From: JAJFUV01 sp964561215
Lineage (GTDB): Bacteria; Acidobacteriota; Terriglobia; Bryobacterales; Bryobacteraceae
Assembly (NCBI GenBank): GCA_964561215.1
Contig: CAZLOS010000009.1
Span: forward strand, 1-64,000
Length of the DNA stretch: 64,000 nt
Reading direction: 5' to 3'
Shown: positions 54,731 to 63,873 of the stretch, piece after piece
How the letters are laid out: the number at the start of each line of letters is the position of its first letter
Position numbering within the stretch: position 1 is the stretch's first letter
Program-made: the position numbers and the translations under genes
Notes under the pieces: generated by a model
The model's input: only the letters and a program-made list of their open reading frames with translations
Databases searched by the model: none
Told to the model about the DNA's origin: nothing

Positions 54731-55527
54731 GAATCCCATTTACCAAAGCGCATGGCGCGAAGAACGATTTCCTGCTGACGCCGGTCGAGGCAGCGCCCGC
54801 GACCGGCCTGGCCGAAGCGGCACGCGCCATTTGCGACCGCCACACCGGCGTCGGCGCCGACGGCTGGTACCTGATTGAGCGCGCAGGCGGCAAGGACTAT
54901 CACGCCCGCGTCCGGCTGCTGAACTCCGACGGCAGTCCGGCCGAAGTCTCCGGCAACGGCACCCGGTGCGCCGCGGCGTGGCTGATCGACAGTGGAGTAG
55001 AGGGACCTGATATCCGCATCCTGACCGGGGCCGGAGTGAAGCGTTTGCGGTTGATCGAACGGGACGGGCTGCGCTTCGCGTTCGAGATGGGCATGGGACG
55101 CATCGGGTGGAGGGAGGAGGATCTGCGCACCAGCATCAATCTGCGGGGCGGCTCCTGTGAAGCCACCATCCTGGATGTCGGCAATCCTCAGTGCGCGGTT
55201 TTCGTCGAGAATTTCGATTTCGACTGGCGCGCCTTGGGGGTCGAACTCGAGCACCATCCCCGGTTTCCCAACCGGACGAACGTCAGTTTCGTCCGGCCCG
55301 TCGACCGGCACACGGTTGAGGTACGCATCTGGGAGCGTGGCGCGGGCGAAACACTGAGTAGCGGAACCGGGTCCACGGGTGCCGCCGCGGCGGCCATTTT
55401 GCGTGGTCTCGCGGACAGTCCGGTGCACGTGATGACGCCGGCGGGGCCTCTCGTCGTTCAGGGCGGGGATGAGTACACCATGGTGGGCCCGGCGGAGCTT
55501 ATCGCGCGAGGGGAATTTTACCTGTAG
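54727..55527 (+). CDS. dapF: DapF-like epimerase lacking both catalytic cysteines
   Basis: A 266-residue protein with the full two-lobed DapF fold (KAHGAKNDF, GVGADGWYLI, LLNSDGSPAEV, DVGNPQCAVF, NRTNVSFV). Canonical DapF has CGNG and CGTG, where the cysteines epimerise LL- to meso-diaminopimelate for lysine and peptidoglycan. Here they read SGNG (Ser75) and SSGTG (Ser212). Cys81 in NGTRC is not at the catalytic position. The protein may epimerise by other residues or have another substrate. It is coupled to the glycosyltransferase gene by an ATGA overlap. Confidence 0.78.
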   Translation: MRIPFTKAHGAKNDFLLTPVEAAPATGLAEAARAICDRHTGVGADGWYLIERAGGKDYHARVRLLNSDGSPAEVSGNGTRCAAAWLIDSGVEGPDIRILTGAGVKRLRLIERDGLRFAFEMGMGRIGWREEDLRTSINLRGGSCEATILDVGNPQCAVFVENFDFDWRALGVELEHHPRFPNRTNVSFVRPVDRHTVEVRIWERGAGETLSSGTGSTGAAAAAILRGLADSPVHVMTPAGPLVVQGGDEYTMVGPAELIARGEFYL

Positions 55528-55551
55528 AGGCGGCACATATGCCGCCCCTAC
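55524..55551. terminator. Bidirectional hairpin between convergent genes
   Basis: GGCGGCA-CATA-TGCCGCC, extended by GTAG/CTAC on the outside, so the stem is 11 pairs with one A/C mismatch. It spans the last bases of the dapF-like gene and of the convergent glycosidase gene. The core looks like a dispersed repeat of this genome type. Confidence 0.6.
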
Positions 55552-57455
55552 GGCTTTGCGCGGGCATCCAAACCCGCCGCCAGACGCTCCACTGTTTCCA
55601 CATAGAGCTTGTCCGCCGTGCTCTCGGCCGGCTCGTCGAGCGGCTTCAGTTTCCCCGCCGAAATAAGCGCGAAGCGCTGCTTCAGTGCGCCCGCCATGTC
55701 CACCACCAGGCGCGCGTGCGCGGCTTCGTAGCTGTTGCCGCGGCCGGACTCGACCAGCTTTCCGTAGATCTTCGCCGCCTTCAGCGCTTGCGCATCCAGC
55801 GCGTCAAGAGCCGCGTTAGGCGGCGCCGGAGGTGTCTCCACATCCTCGCGCGGCGCCGGGCGGTCCTTTTTCAGCCCGCCGCGCGCAATCACGATACGCG
55901 CGGATTCGGCCGTCTCGGCATAGGGCAGGAAAACGCTCGTTGAATCAAAGTGCGCCCAGGGCTTGCCGTTGACGCGCACAGTTGTGATGGGACCGGCTCC
56001 GAGCACCGAAAGGTACAGTTTCTTCGAGCCGAAACGAATCGGGAACAACTGTTGCAGCTCGCGGATGCCGGGCGGAATGTGCGGAACGATTTTGACGCCC
56101 TCGGCGGTGTAAAGATACTCAAACAAGCCGCGCACGAGCGCGGCCGCCGGAGCGAAAGCATCGTAGGTGATGTTGACGGCGAGTCTGGGCTGATAGACCG
56201 CGTTGCCGAAATTGGTGAGCGGGTTGTCCATGCGGAAGGCACGGGCGAATTTGAGCGACTGGCGCATGGAGCGGCGCGCGTCCTCGTACTTTCCCAGCCG
56301 GCAGTAAGCCATGATCATGCGGCCTTCGCACGTGGACCAGTGTCCTCCGTTCACCCAATGACCGAAGCGCCAGAGTCCCTTCGGCTCTTCGTACATGTCG
56401 TCGAGCGAAGGGTAGTTCGGAATGATGAAATCGTGCGGGCGGAGTCCGGGGATGGCGGCGATCTTGGCGTAGATCTTTTCGGCTTGGGCGTCGTCCACCA
56501 CGCGAAAGGCAATGGCGTCGTGATTCGGCGGCGTTTCGAAGTAGCCGTTCTTCGCTGCGCCATAGACCCCGTGAAGCGTGCCGTCGGGGTCCAGGGACTT
56601 CACGAAGTATCCTTCATGCGTGGTCAGGGAAGCCAGTCCCTTGCGCGCACTGTCACGCAGACCGGCGTATTCGGCGGCCTTTTCCAGGCGCCCGGCGAGT
56701 TTTTCGACTTCAATCATGCGATCGAGCGCGGCAATGTGCGTCACCGACAGCCCGGCCAGGTACGCACGTCCGTAACTGCCATCGGGCTTCTTCCAGCCGG
56801 CGTAGCTGGGCGCGAGCAGGTTGGCGGCGGCGCCCACCAGGAACAGATTCCTCTTTGGATCGCGACGCGTCTCGATGAACGCCACGCTGCGCTCCATCTT
56901 TGGCAGATAGTGCGCAATCTGGGCCGGGTCGCGGTTGATCAGAAGCAATTCGGCCTGCATGAGCACGCCCGCGGCGGTGAACTCGAAGGCCCAGTCGTGA
57001 AGGTCCATGCGGCCGTCGCCCTGCTTGTACACGATCCAACCGGGGCGCGCGGCGTCGCAGAGGGCTCCGTCAGGGGCCACCAGCCTGTGGCGAGGAACGT
57101 CGGTGGCGCCCACGCGCTTGCCGTCGCCCATCTGGTCCCACCAGAGGTCGTGGGAGTTCTTGAGAAAGGTCGTGTAGGGCTCGGTAAGAAACGGCAGCGC
57201 GCAATAGGTGGTGCCGTAACTGTTCTGGATCCACCATGCGTCCCAGGTGGGGCCTTCGACAAAGCCGTTCCACTTGGGCGTGTAAAGCATGGGTAGGCTC
57301 TGGAACTCGGGGTCCGGCGCGAACATGCGACGGGCGATGTCGAGGTACTGCAAGTACTCGACATCACCCGTGCCACGGAAGAACTTGCCGCTGAATTGGT
57401 CGGACGCGATCGCCGTCGAAGCCAGCGCGGCGATCGCCAGCAAAGCCCGCCGCAA
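55548..57455 (-). CDS. Exported six-hairpin (alpha/alpha) glycosidase-like protein
   Basis: A 635-residue exported protein with a signal peptide (RRALLAIAALASTAIAS). The repeated helix pairs (FVEGPTWDAWWIQNSYGTTY, MDLHDWAFEFTAAGVLMQAE, GHWVNGGHWSTCEGRMIMAY) are those of six-hairpin glycosidases such as GH63/GH78/GH37-like folds. A short C-terminal beta domain follows, and the tail is helical. The catalytic acids cannot be fixed; Asp in WDAWW and Glu in TCEGR are candidates. It starts two bases after the fucose-isomerase-like gene, so the two are cotranscribed. Confidence 0.65.
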   Translation of the reverse strand: MRRALLAIAALASTAIASDQFSGKFFRGTGDVEYLQYLDIARRMFAPDPEFQSLPMLYTPKWNGFVEGPTWDAWWIQNSYGTTYCALPFLTEPYTTFLKNSHDLWWDQMGDGKRVGATDVPRHRLVAPDGALCDAARPGWIVYKQGDGRMDLHDWAFEFTAAGVLMQAELLLINRDPAQIAHYLPKMERSVAFIETRRDPKRNLFLVGAAANLLAPSYAGWKKPDGSYGRAYLAGLSVTHIAALDRMIEVEKLAGRLEKAAEYAGLRDSARKGLASLTTHEGYFVKSLDPDGTLHGVYGAAKNGYFETPPNHDAIAFRVVDDAQAEKIYAKIAAIPGLRPHDFIIPNYPSLDDMYEEPKGLWRFGHWVNGGHWSTCEGRMIMAYCRLGKYEDARRSMRQSLKFARAFRMDNPLTNFGNAVYQPRLAVNITYDAFAPAAALVRGLFEYLYTAEGVKIVPHIPPGIRELQQLFPIRFGSKKLYLSVLGAGPITTVRVNGKPWAHFDSTSVFLPYAETAESARIVIARGGLKKDRPAPREDVETPPAPPNAALDALDAQALKAAKIYGKLVESGRGNSYEAAHARLVVDMAGALKQRFALISAGKLKPLDEPAESTADKLYVETVERLAAGLDARAKP

Positions 57456-57457
57456 GG

Positions 57458-58867
57458 TCAGATCTCCCGCACCATCTCAAAGCCCATCAGGCGGCCCATG
57501 CGCTCGACGTCGCGCACGTGATCGCCATAGAAGATGACGCGGTGCAGTCCGGCGGTGAAGTTCTGGAGCCACTTCTCGGCGTCGCTCACGCGAGTGCGGA
57601 TCTGGCTGCGGCAGCCGCGGTCGCTGTCCATCACCGGGCCGGTGACTTCCGCCGTTGAGATCAGCATCTGCTTCGGGCCGGTGAAGCGCGCCACGGTGAT
57701 GGTTTCGTTCGACGGCATCATCACCTGCACCACCGCCCCCTCGTTGGTTTCCAGGTGATTCCGGATGATGTACGGGTAGGACGGGCCGTTGATGCCTTTC
57801 ATCTTCGTGGCCGAGACGCAGTGGGCGTGGATCACCTCGTTGCGGCTGATGTCGAAGACGGGATCGGAGACGAAGCCGGGCATGCCGGTGAAGCTGGTGA
57901 CAAGGATCTGCGTCATGGTGGAGGCCAGGTCGCCTTCGCAGACGCCGTAAAGGCCCACGTCGTTGAGCTTCGACCAGGCGATGCACGGGTAGCCGGGCAG
58001 CTTGTTGGCGGCGAGCGATCCGAAGCAGTCGATGGTGACCGCGTTGGCCTTTTCGCGTTTCATCATTTCGACGATGGCCAGGTAGAAACGTACGCCGTCA
58101 TGGATCTCCTTGGGAGTCGCCTCGACGACTCGCAGAGCGCTGCGGGCGAAGTCATCGGCTGCCTTCTGGGCCTTCCTTTCATCCATGGCGGCGAAGGCAT
58201 CCTTGAATTCCGGGCCGGTGACGAACTTGAAGGTTGTACCGAAATGCTCGTGGTAAGCGTCCGCGCTTTGCTGGCGGCCGGCGGGAGTGGCCGCGCCCAC
58301 CAGCACCTTGCTGGTCTTCAGGTGATGCACAGTGCGGAACATGCGCATGTAGGGATCGAGGTCGCCGTAGCTGGACGTAGCCACTACGTCGATCTTCTTG
58401 CCCTTCTTGCGCATCGCGGCGATGCCCGACCACGCGTGCGTGGCGTAGGGCCGCGAGAAGAACAGCGCGGGTGCCTGGAGTTGGTTGAGCAACGCCGAGA
58501 GAGGCGTGGTCGGCTGCGTGAGCGGGATGATCAGGCAGCCGTCGATCGCGCCCATTTTGGAGAGCCACGGCGCGACCTCATCGGCCGTCTTGAGAACCTC
58601 GCCGCCCGTGAAGCGGACGTTCTGCTTGTGTTTGGCTGCTACCTCCGCCAGCTGGCGCTCGATGCCGGCGACATCCTGGGCGATGTCCAACGTCGGCTTG
58701 GGCCAATGAACGGTATTCGAAGCCAGGTAAACACGCGCGACGGTGGCCGGCTGGTTCCACTCCATGCCGGCAAAGTCGTCGGCGGCCAGCGGCAGACCTG
58801 CAAAAGGGAGACCGCAAAGCGATAGCGTAAAGCGGCGCCGCGAGACGGCGCATTCCGGTGTCAGCAT
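57458..58867 (-). CDS. Exported L-fucose/arabinose isomerase-like protein
   Basis: About 469 residues. A Tat-type signal (SRRRFTLSLCGLPFAG) starts the protein. The body has the layout of the L-fucose isomerase C-terminal family (CLIIPLTQPTTPLSAL, AVTIDCFGSLAANKLPGYPC, CEGDLASTMTQILVTSFTG), with metal-ligand candidates in CEGDL and HAHCVS. An isomerase exported by Tat is unusual, so a lyase, hydrolase or binding role is open. I chose ATG 58867 because the Tat signal begins close by. It precedes the six-hairpin gene by two bases, suggesting joint sugar processing. Confidence 0.72.
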   Translation of the reverse strand: MLTPECAVSRRRFTLSLCGLPFAGLPLAADDFAGMEWNQPATVARVYLASNTVHWPKPTLDIAQDVAGIERQLAEVAAKHKQNVRFTGGEVLKTADEVAPWLSKMGAIDGCLIIPLTQPTTPLSALLNQLQAPALFFSRPYATHAWSGIAAMRKKGKKIDVVATSSYGDLDPYMRMFRTVHHLKTSKVLVGAATPAGRQQSADAYHEHFGTTFKFVTGPEFKDAFAAMDERKAQKAADDFARSALRVVEATPKEIHDGVRFYLAIVEMMKREKANAVTIDCFGSLAANKLPGYPCIAWSKLNDVGLYGVCEGDLASTMTQILVTSFTGMPGFVSDPVFDISRNEVIHAHCVSATKMKGINGPSYPYIIRNHLETNEGAVVQVMMPSNETITVARFTGPKQMLISTAEVTGPVMDSDRGCRSQIRTRVSDAEKWLQNFTAGLHRVIFYGDHVRDVERMGRLMGFEMVREI

Positions 58868-58946
58868 AGTCGCCTCCAGGGACGTCAAAAGTCCTCGGCC
58901 ATTATACAAGGCAAACCGGAGGCAACCAGTGGTGCGGGTGGACCCC

Positions 58947-60392
58947 TCAGCGGCGCTTCTTGGCCGCCGGGGCGCGATGGTGCTCGTGGCCACAGGCGCA
59001 CTCCGCGCCGGCGGCACGCTTCTCTTCGTAGCGGGCGAAACGCTCTGCGTACTCCTCGTAGCCCTTCCGCCCCATCAGCGCGAAGGTAAACTTCTTGCCC
59101 AGTTCTACACCTTCCTGGTCGAATGCGTTGATGTCCAGCAGTTCTCCCATGAACGCGGTTTCGAATTCCATGAGCTGGAGGAAAGCGCCGAGGTGTTCTT
59201 CGTCGATCCGGTCCAGCACGAAATTACAGTTCGGACGATGGTTTTCCGTGAGAGCTGCCTGCGTCGAGCGGCGTTCCGCTTCGATCAACTTGGCCAGGCT
59301 GTGTCCGCTCAGATAGTCGAACGCTTCGAAGCCGGTGTGGACGCGGGGGATGCGCGCCGGCGTCGCGGGCTTGGCCACACTCCAGAAGCGAAAGGTCTTA
59401 TCGCGCGGGCCTTCCATGTAAAGCTGCACCTGGGAGTGCTGGTCCGTGGTGCCCAGCGCGGCGACCGGCGTCTGTCCGACGTTGACCAACTCGCCCTTGC
59501 GCGTCCTGGCCTTGCCGAGCGATTCGGCCCACAACTGCCGGAACCAGAGCGCCGTGCCCCACAGCCGGTTCGAATAGGGGAAAGCCACCTGGATGCTTTT
59601 GCCCTTCCGGGTCCAGAGCAGGTAGTCGAGCATCGCGGCCCGCAGGGCCATGTTGGTGGCGATGTCCTTGGACCAGCTCAAATTGGTGATGGCCGCGGCG
59701 CCCTTGAGCAGCTTGCGAATGTCGATGCCGATGAGCGCGGCCGGGACAAGGCCCACGGCGCTGAGCACGCTGAACCGCCCGCCCACGTTGTCCGGAAGAT
59801 GGAATGTCTGGTAGCCCTCTTCGGTTGCCAGGGCCTTCAGGTCGCCGCGCTTCTCGCTGGTGACGGCCACAATGCGCTGGTTGGTCCTCTTGCCCAGCTT
59901 CTCCTCCATCCAGTCGCGCACGATGAGGAAAGTGGAAATCGTTTCGGCGGTCGAGCCGGACTTGGCGACGACCAGGGAAAGCGTCCGCGACGGATTCATG
60001 GATTCAAGCGCGGATCCGACGAACACGGGGTCGACGTTATCGAGGATCACCAGCCGTGGGAAGTCCTTGGAATACTCGCCTTGAACCGGGTGCGGACCGC
60101 GCAGGCCGCAATCGAGCGCCCAAGCGCCCAGCGCACTGCCTCCGATCCCGATCAGGCACACGGTGTCGTAACTGCCGCGGACTTCCGCGGCGTAACGCTG
60201 GATTGCGCGGCAGGTGGTTTCATCGAACGGCAGGGCGGGGAAGCCATAGCGGCCCTCATCGCACAAGGAACGGAAGTTCTTGAGACCCTCCAGAGCTTTG
60301 CCAGTCGTGCGGCGAATGTCGGCCGCCGAGACGCCGTCGGAGGCGCCCACCATGTCTGAACGCAGATTTGTTTCGTCGAAATAAATTGCCAT
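58947..60392 (-). CDS. pgi: Glucose-6-phosphate isomerase
   Basis: About 481 residues. The core has the SIS-type sugar-phosphate isomerase motifs: CLIGIGGSALGAWALD, VVAKSGSTAETISTF, NVGGRFSVLSAVGLVPAAL, GQTPVAALGTTDQHSQVQLY and HTGFEAFDYLSGHSL. It interconverts glucose-6-phosphate and fructose-6-phosphate. I chose ATG 60392 (MAIYFDETN); the extension to 60701 lies inside the upstream RDD gene. The last 25 residues have an unusual Cys/His motif (CACGHEHHRAP), perhaps metal-binding. It follows the RDD gene by 20 bases. Confidence 0.94.
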   Translation of the reverse strand: MAIYFDETNLRSDMVGASDGVSAADIRRTTGKALEGLKNFRSLCDEGRYGFPALPFDETTCRAIQRYAAEVRGSYDTVCLIGIGGSALGAWALDCGLRGPHPVQGEYSKDFPRLVILDNVDPVFVGSALESMNPSRTLSLVVAKSGSTAETISTFLIVRDWMEEKLGKRTNQRIVAVTSEKRGDLKALATEEGYQTFHLPDNVGGRFSVLSAVGLVPAALIGIDIRKLLKGAAAITNLSWSKDIATNMALRAAMLDYLLWTRKGKSIQVAFPYSNRLWGTALWFRQLWAESLGKARTRKGELVNVGQTPVAALGTTDQHSQVQLYMEGPRDKTFRFWSVAKPATPARIPRVHTGFEAFDYLSGHSLAKLIEAERRSTQAALTENHRPNCNFVLDRIDEEHLGAFLQLMEFETAFMGELLDINAFDQEGVELGKKFTFALMGRKGYEEYAERFARYEEKRAAGAECACGHEHHRAPAAKKRR

Positions 60393-60412
60393 ACCCTGAA
60401 AACCAGGATACT

Positions 60413-61267
60413 TCAATACGGCTGCCGGATTTGAGATGGCGTGGGGAAGGTCTTCGAGATATGGTCCGGCCAAGCGAGGTTTTCTTCGTCGAACAAGGCC
60501 CAGAGGTAGCCTAAGCCGGCGGAAGCCACGCTGACAACCGTGCCTAAAACGCGCAACAGACATTCCTCGGTATTCGGCTTGCGTCCGTCGAAATTGAGCA
60601 GCCGCAACCGGGTCCATCGCATACCCACTGTGATGCCGCCCCCGAGCGCACAGACGGTTTCGTAAAAGAGCGCGATCAGGACAGGGACAGCGACGTAACA
60701 CGGAGTCGTAATCCTGTTGAACGCCAGCTCGCCTCCGCCCAAGTAGAACGTCAGCAAGAACAGACCCGTGGCGATGAGGATCATGCTTGCATCGAGCACC
60801 GCGGCCAGGGAGCGATGCATCGGCGAGGCAGCCCGCGCGTAGCCATAAAGGAAGGAACGCGGCGCACCGTCGCCGGAATCTTTCGACCCGGGCTCTCTCA
60901 GGCCCAACTCCAGATTCGTTCCGCCCGGGACCCGCGCGCGGCGCGTTCCGAAACCGTCCGCCGCGCCACGGCGGCGAGGCGCCTTTGTGCGTTTCGCCGT
61001 GGGCAGTTGGAACGGGATCACTCGCGGACCTTCGGATTCGAACGCGAGGGACGTTTGCGACGGCTGGCGCCGCTCCGTTGGCGGTTCGCCCTCGTCAATG
61101 ATAACCGGTTCGCCGACGAGGACTTGCGGCTTGGGAACCGTCGAGGAACGCAGGATGGGATACGTCTCAGGAGCAGCCTGTGGGCGGGCCACGTGCAGAC
61201 GCCTCCCGCACCGCTTGCAGCGATGGTCGTCCTCGTGGTTGTCAGCCCCGCACCAACAGCACTTCAT
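60413..61267 (-). CDS. RDD-family membrane protein with N-terminal zinc ribbon
   Basis: A 284-residue protein. A zinc ribbon at the N-terminus (CCWCGADNHEDDHRCKRCGRR) is followed by a disordered proline/arginine-rich linker. The RDD membrane domain has about three helices (LDASMILIATGLFLLTFYLG, PCYVAVPVLIALFYETVCAL) and the motif GMRWTRLRLLNFDGRKP. The family's function is unknown. It is the first gene before pgi and is divergent from lptD. I see no Shine-Dalgarno before its ATG. Confidence 0.75.
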   Translation of the reverse strand: MKCCWCGADNHEDDHRCKRCGRRLHVARPQAAPETYPILRSSTVPKPQVLVGEPVIIDEGEPPTERRQPSQTSLAFESEGPRVIPFQLPTAKRTKAPRRRGAADGFGTRRARVPGGTNLELGLREPGSKDSGDGAPRSFLYGYARAASPMHRSLAAVLDASMILIATGLFLLTFYLGGGELAFNRITTPCYVAVPVLIALFYETVCALGGGITVGMRWTRLRLLNFDGRKPNTEECLLRVLGTVVSVASAGLGYLWALFDEENLAWPDHISKTFPTPSQIRQPY

Positions 61268-61452
61268 CGCGATCTAAAGACTTGTTGCGGCCTCGGGCGT
61301 ATCCATGCTACGGTGCATGGTTGAGATCTTTGCGCCACCTTCAGCGCCGCAGCCATATCTTCTTTCGTAACATATTTAGGGCTTCTTGTCACGAAATTTC
61401 CTTGGCCCGCGTCTACAACAAATACGTGAAGCGAAAGCGAGACCCACAACCG

Positions 61453-63867
61453 ATGAGCCCGTCCCGGCGGAGAAAGTGTCCGGCCCTGGCACTGGCGCTT
61501 TCCACATTCCTCTCGCGGTCGAAGTGGGCTTCGCCTCAATATTTGTTCGGCAGTTTGGTCTTCAGACTTTATGCAGTCCTGGCCCTCGGCTGCGTCGCGC
61601 CGGCGCAGTTCAAGCAGCTGCCAATGCGCATACCCGCGCCCACTGCCCAGGCTCAGCCCTCCGCCAGGCCTCTGCCTGCCTCCCTGGCTTCCCGCGCCGC
61701 CAAAATCCCACGCAGTGAAATGCTGGTGGAAGCGGTGACGCAGGAACTGGACGGCTCCTGGCGCCGGCTGCGCGGCCACGCCAAGGTGGAAGTTACCGAG
61801 ATGAGCATTGCGGCCGACGAAATCGACTATAGCGAGGAGACCGGCGACGTCGAGGCCCGCGGCAACGTGCACTATCAGAATTTCGAGACCGGCGAGGAAT
61901 TGTGGGCCGCCCGCATTGAGTACAACCTGCAGGAGCAGACCGGCAAGTTCTACCGCGTGCGCGGTACGGCCCACGCCAAGATCGAACCGCGTCCACGTGT
62001 GCTCACCTCCACGAACCCCTTCTATTTCGAAAGCGAGTGGGCGGAGCGGCTCAAGGAAAAGTACGTGCTGCACCAGGGCTTCATCACCGGATGCATCATG
62101 CCCCGGCCGTGGTGGACTTTGAAGGGGCCGAAATTCGACCTGGTGCCGAACCATTACGCGCTGGCCCATCGTTCCGTTTTTCGTTTGCGCTGGGTACCGC
62201 TATTTTACGCACCGGCGTTTTACAAGTCGCTGGAGGACCAGCCCCGCAAGAGCGGCTTCCTGACGCCTAATATCGGCAACAGCTCGCGTCGCGGAAAGAT
62301 GGTAGGCGTCGGTTACTACTGGGTCATCAATCGCAGTCTGGACGCCACCTACCGGTCGCAATTATTCACGCAGCGGGGTTTCGCACACAATGTGGATTTC
62401 CGCGGCAAACCCCGCGCGGGCACCGACTTCAATTTCACGCTGTACGGCGTAAACGATCGCGGCCTGCTGAACAGCGACGGCACCAGGACCAAGCAGGGCG
62501 GCTACATCATCGCCACGCAAGCCCGTTCGGAGCTTGGCCACGGCTTCGTTTTCCGCACAGACATCAACTATCTGTCCTCGTTCGTGTTCCGGCAGGCCTT
62601 TACGGAGTCGTTCAACGAGGCCATTACCAGCCAGGTCCATTCCACCGGTTACGTGACCAAACATTGGTCATATTACGATCTCGACTTTGTGTTTTCGCGT
62701 TCGGAGGACTACCGCAGCGGCATCGACGACAGCGACAGGATCGTAATCCGCAAGCTGCCGATGGCTGAATTCCGCACGCGCGACAAACAGGTGGTCAGGC
62801 GCGTGCTTCCTGTGTGGGTGTCGCTGGAATCCTCGGCCGGCCTGGTGCGCCGCAACCAGCCGCTGTTTCAGACGCGGCAGTACCTGGAGCGCCTCGATTT
62901 CGCGCCGCGCGTGATGACGGCCCTGCGGTGGAAGGGCTTTTCGCTTCTGCCGAGCTTTTCATTCCGCGAGCGTCACTACGGAGAACGGCAGCAGGACGGC
63001 CGCATCGTGGGCGAGAACCTCAACGTCAACTCGCGTGAATTCGCCGCCGAACTTGAAATGCCTTCCCTGTCGCGGATCTTCGACGGGCCGAAGTGGATCG
63101 GCGACAAAGTGAAGCACGTGATCGAACCGCATGCCGGCTTCCGTTATGTGAACGGGATCGACAGCTTCGACCAACTGATCCGCTTCGATGAAACCGAACT
63201 TCTTTCGAACACGACCGAAGTCGAGTATTCCATCACGAACCGCTTCTATGCCAAGCGTGGGACGGACGTGCGCGAGGTGGCCAGTTGGCAGGTGTGGCAG
63301 CGCCGCTATTTCGATCCCAGCTTCGGCGGCGCGGTGGTGGCCGGACAGCGCAACCAGGTGCTGAGCGCGCTTGAAATGACGCCCTACGCATTCCTGGACG
63401 GGCCCCGGAACTACTCGCCCGTGGTTTCGGCCATGCGCCTGAACCCTACTCACATCTTCAGCGTGGAGTGGCGCGCCGATTACGATCCGCTGCGCAAGAG
63501 CGTCACATCGAGCGGGGTGTACGCCGACGCGCGCTTCTCCCAGTATTTCATCTCACTGGGACATAACCACATCGCCGACGTCCCGCTGCTGGAGCAGGGC
63601 GCCAATCAGTTCCGCGGAACCTTTGGTTGGGGCAACGAGAACCGCCGCGGCTGGAATGCGGCCTTCAACGCGGTCTACGACTTCCGCGAGCACATCATGC
63701 AGTTCGCCACCACGCAAGTCACCTACAACACCGATTGCTGCGGTTTCAGCGTGCAGTACCGGCGGTTCAGCTTCGGCACGCGCAACGAAAACCAGTTCCG
63801 CGTGGCATTCGCCGTGGCCAATATCGGCAGCTTCGGATCGCTTAAGAAGCAGGACCGGTTGTTCTAG
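61453..63867 (+). CDS. lptD: LPS assembly outer-membrane protein LptD
   Basis: About 805 residues. A hydrophobic signal (LVFRLYAVLALGCVAPAQ) precedes an LptA/OstA-like beta-jellyroll (VTEMSIAADEIDYSEETGDV, EARGNVHYQ) and a long outer-membrane beta barrel ending in SLKKQDRLF. Near the end TDCCGFSVQYRR matches the conserved Cys pair of LptD used for disulfide maturation. It inserts lipopolysaccharide into the outer leaflet with LptE. The start is uncertain: I used ATG 61453; an upstream GTG at 61425 and later starts are possible. Confidence 0.9.
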   Translation: MSPSRRRKCPALALALSTFLSRSKWASPQYLFGSLVFRLYAVLALGCVAPAQFKQLPMRIPAPTAQAQPSARPLPASLASRAAKIPRSEMLVEAVTQELDGSWRRLRGHAKVEVTEMSIAADEIDYSEETGDVEARGNVHYQNFETGEELWAARIEYNLQEQTGKFYRVRGTAHAKIEPRPRVLTSTNPFYFESEWAERLKEKYVLHQGFITGCIMPRPWWTLKGPKFDLVPNHYALAHRSVFRLRWVPLFYAPAFYKSLEDQPRKSGFLTPNIGNSSRRGKMVGVGYYWVINRSLDATYRSQLFTQRGFAHNVDFRGKPRAGTDFNFTLYGVNDRGLLNSDGTRTKQGGYIIATQARSELGHGFVFRTDINYLSSFVFRQAFTESFNEAITSQVHSTGYVTKHWSYYDLDFVFSRSEDYRSGIDDSDRIVIRKLPMAEFRTRDKQVVRRVLPVWVSLESSAGLVRRNQPLFQTRQYLERLDFAPRVMTALRWKGFSLLPSFSFRERHYGERQQDGRIVGENLNVNSREFAAELEMPSLSRIFDGPKWIGDKVKHVIEPHAGFRYVNGIDSFDQLIRFDETELLSNTTEVEYSITNRFYAKRGTDVREVASWQVWQRRYFDPSFGGAVVAGQRNQVLSALEMTPYAFLDGPRNYSPVVSAMRLNPTHIFSVEWRADYDPLRKSVTSSGVYADARFSQYFISLGHNHIADVPLLEQGANQFRGTFGWGNENRRGWNAAFNAVYDFREHIMQFATTQVTYNTDCCGFSVQYRRFSFGTRNENQFRVAFAVANIGSFGSLKKQDRLF

Positions 63868-63873
63868 CGGCTC

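Noticed and set aside
60393..60701. Upstream in-frame extension of pgi
   Set aside because: It lies inside the RDD gene and has no similarity to Pgi; the normal N-terminus starts at 60392.
61264..62169. Minus-strand frame opposite lptD ending in VTKEDMAAALKVAQRSQ
   Set aside because: The last stretch looks protein-like, but the rest is antisense to the LptD jellyroll and no family was recognised.
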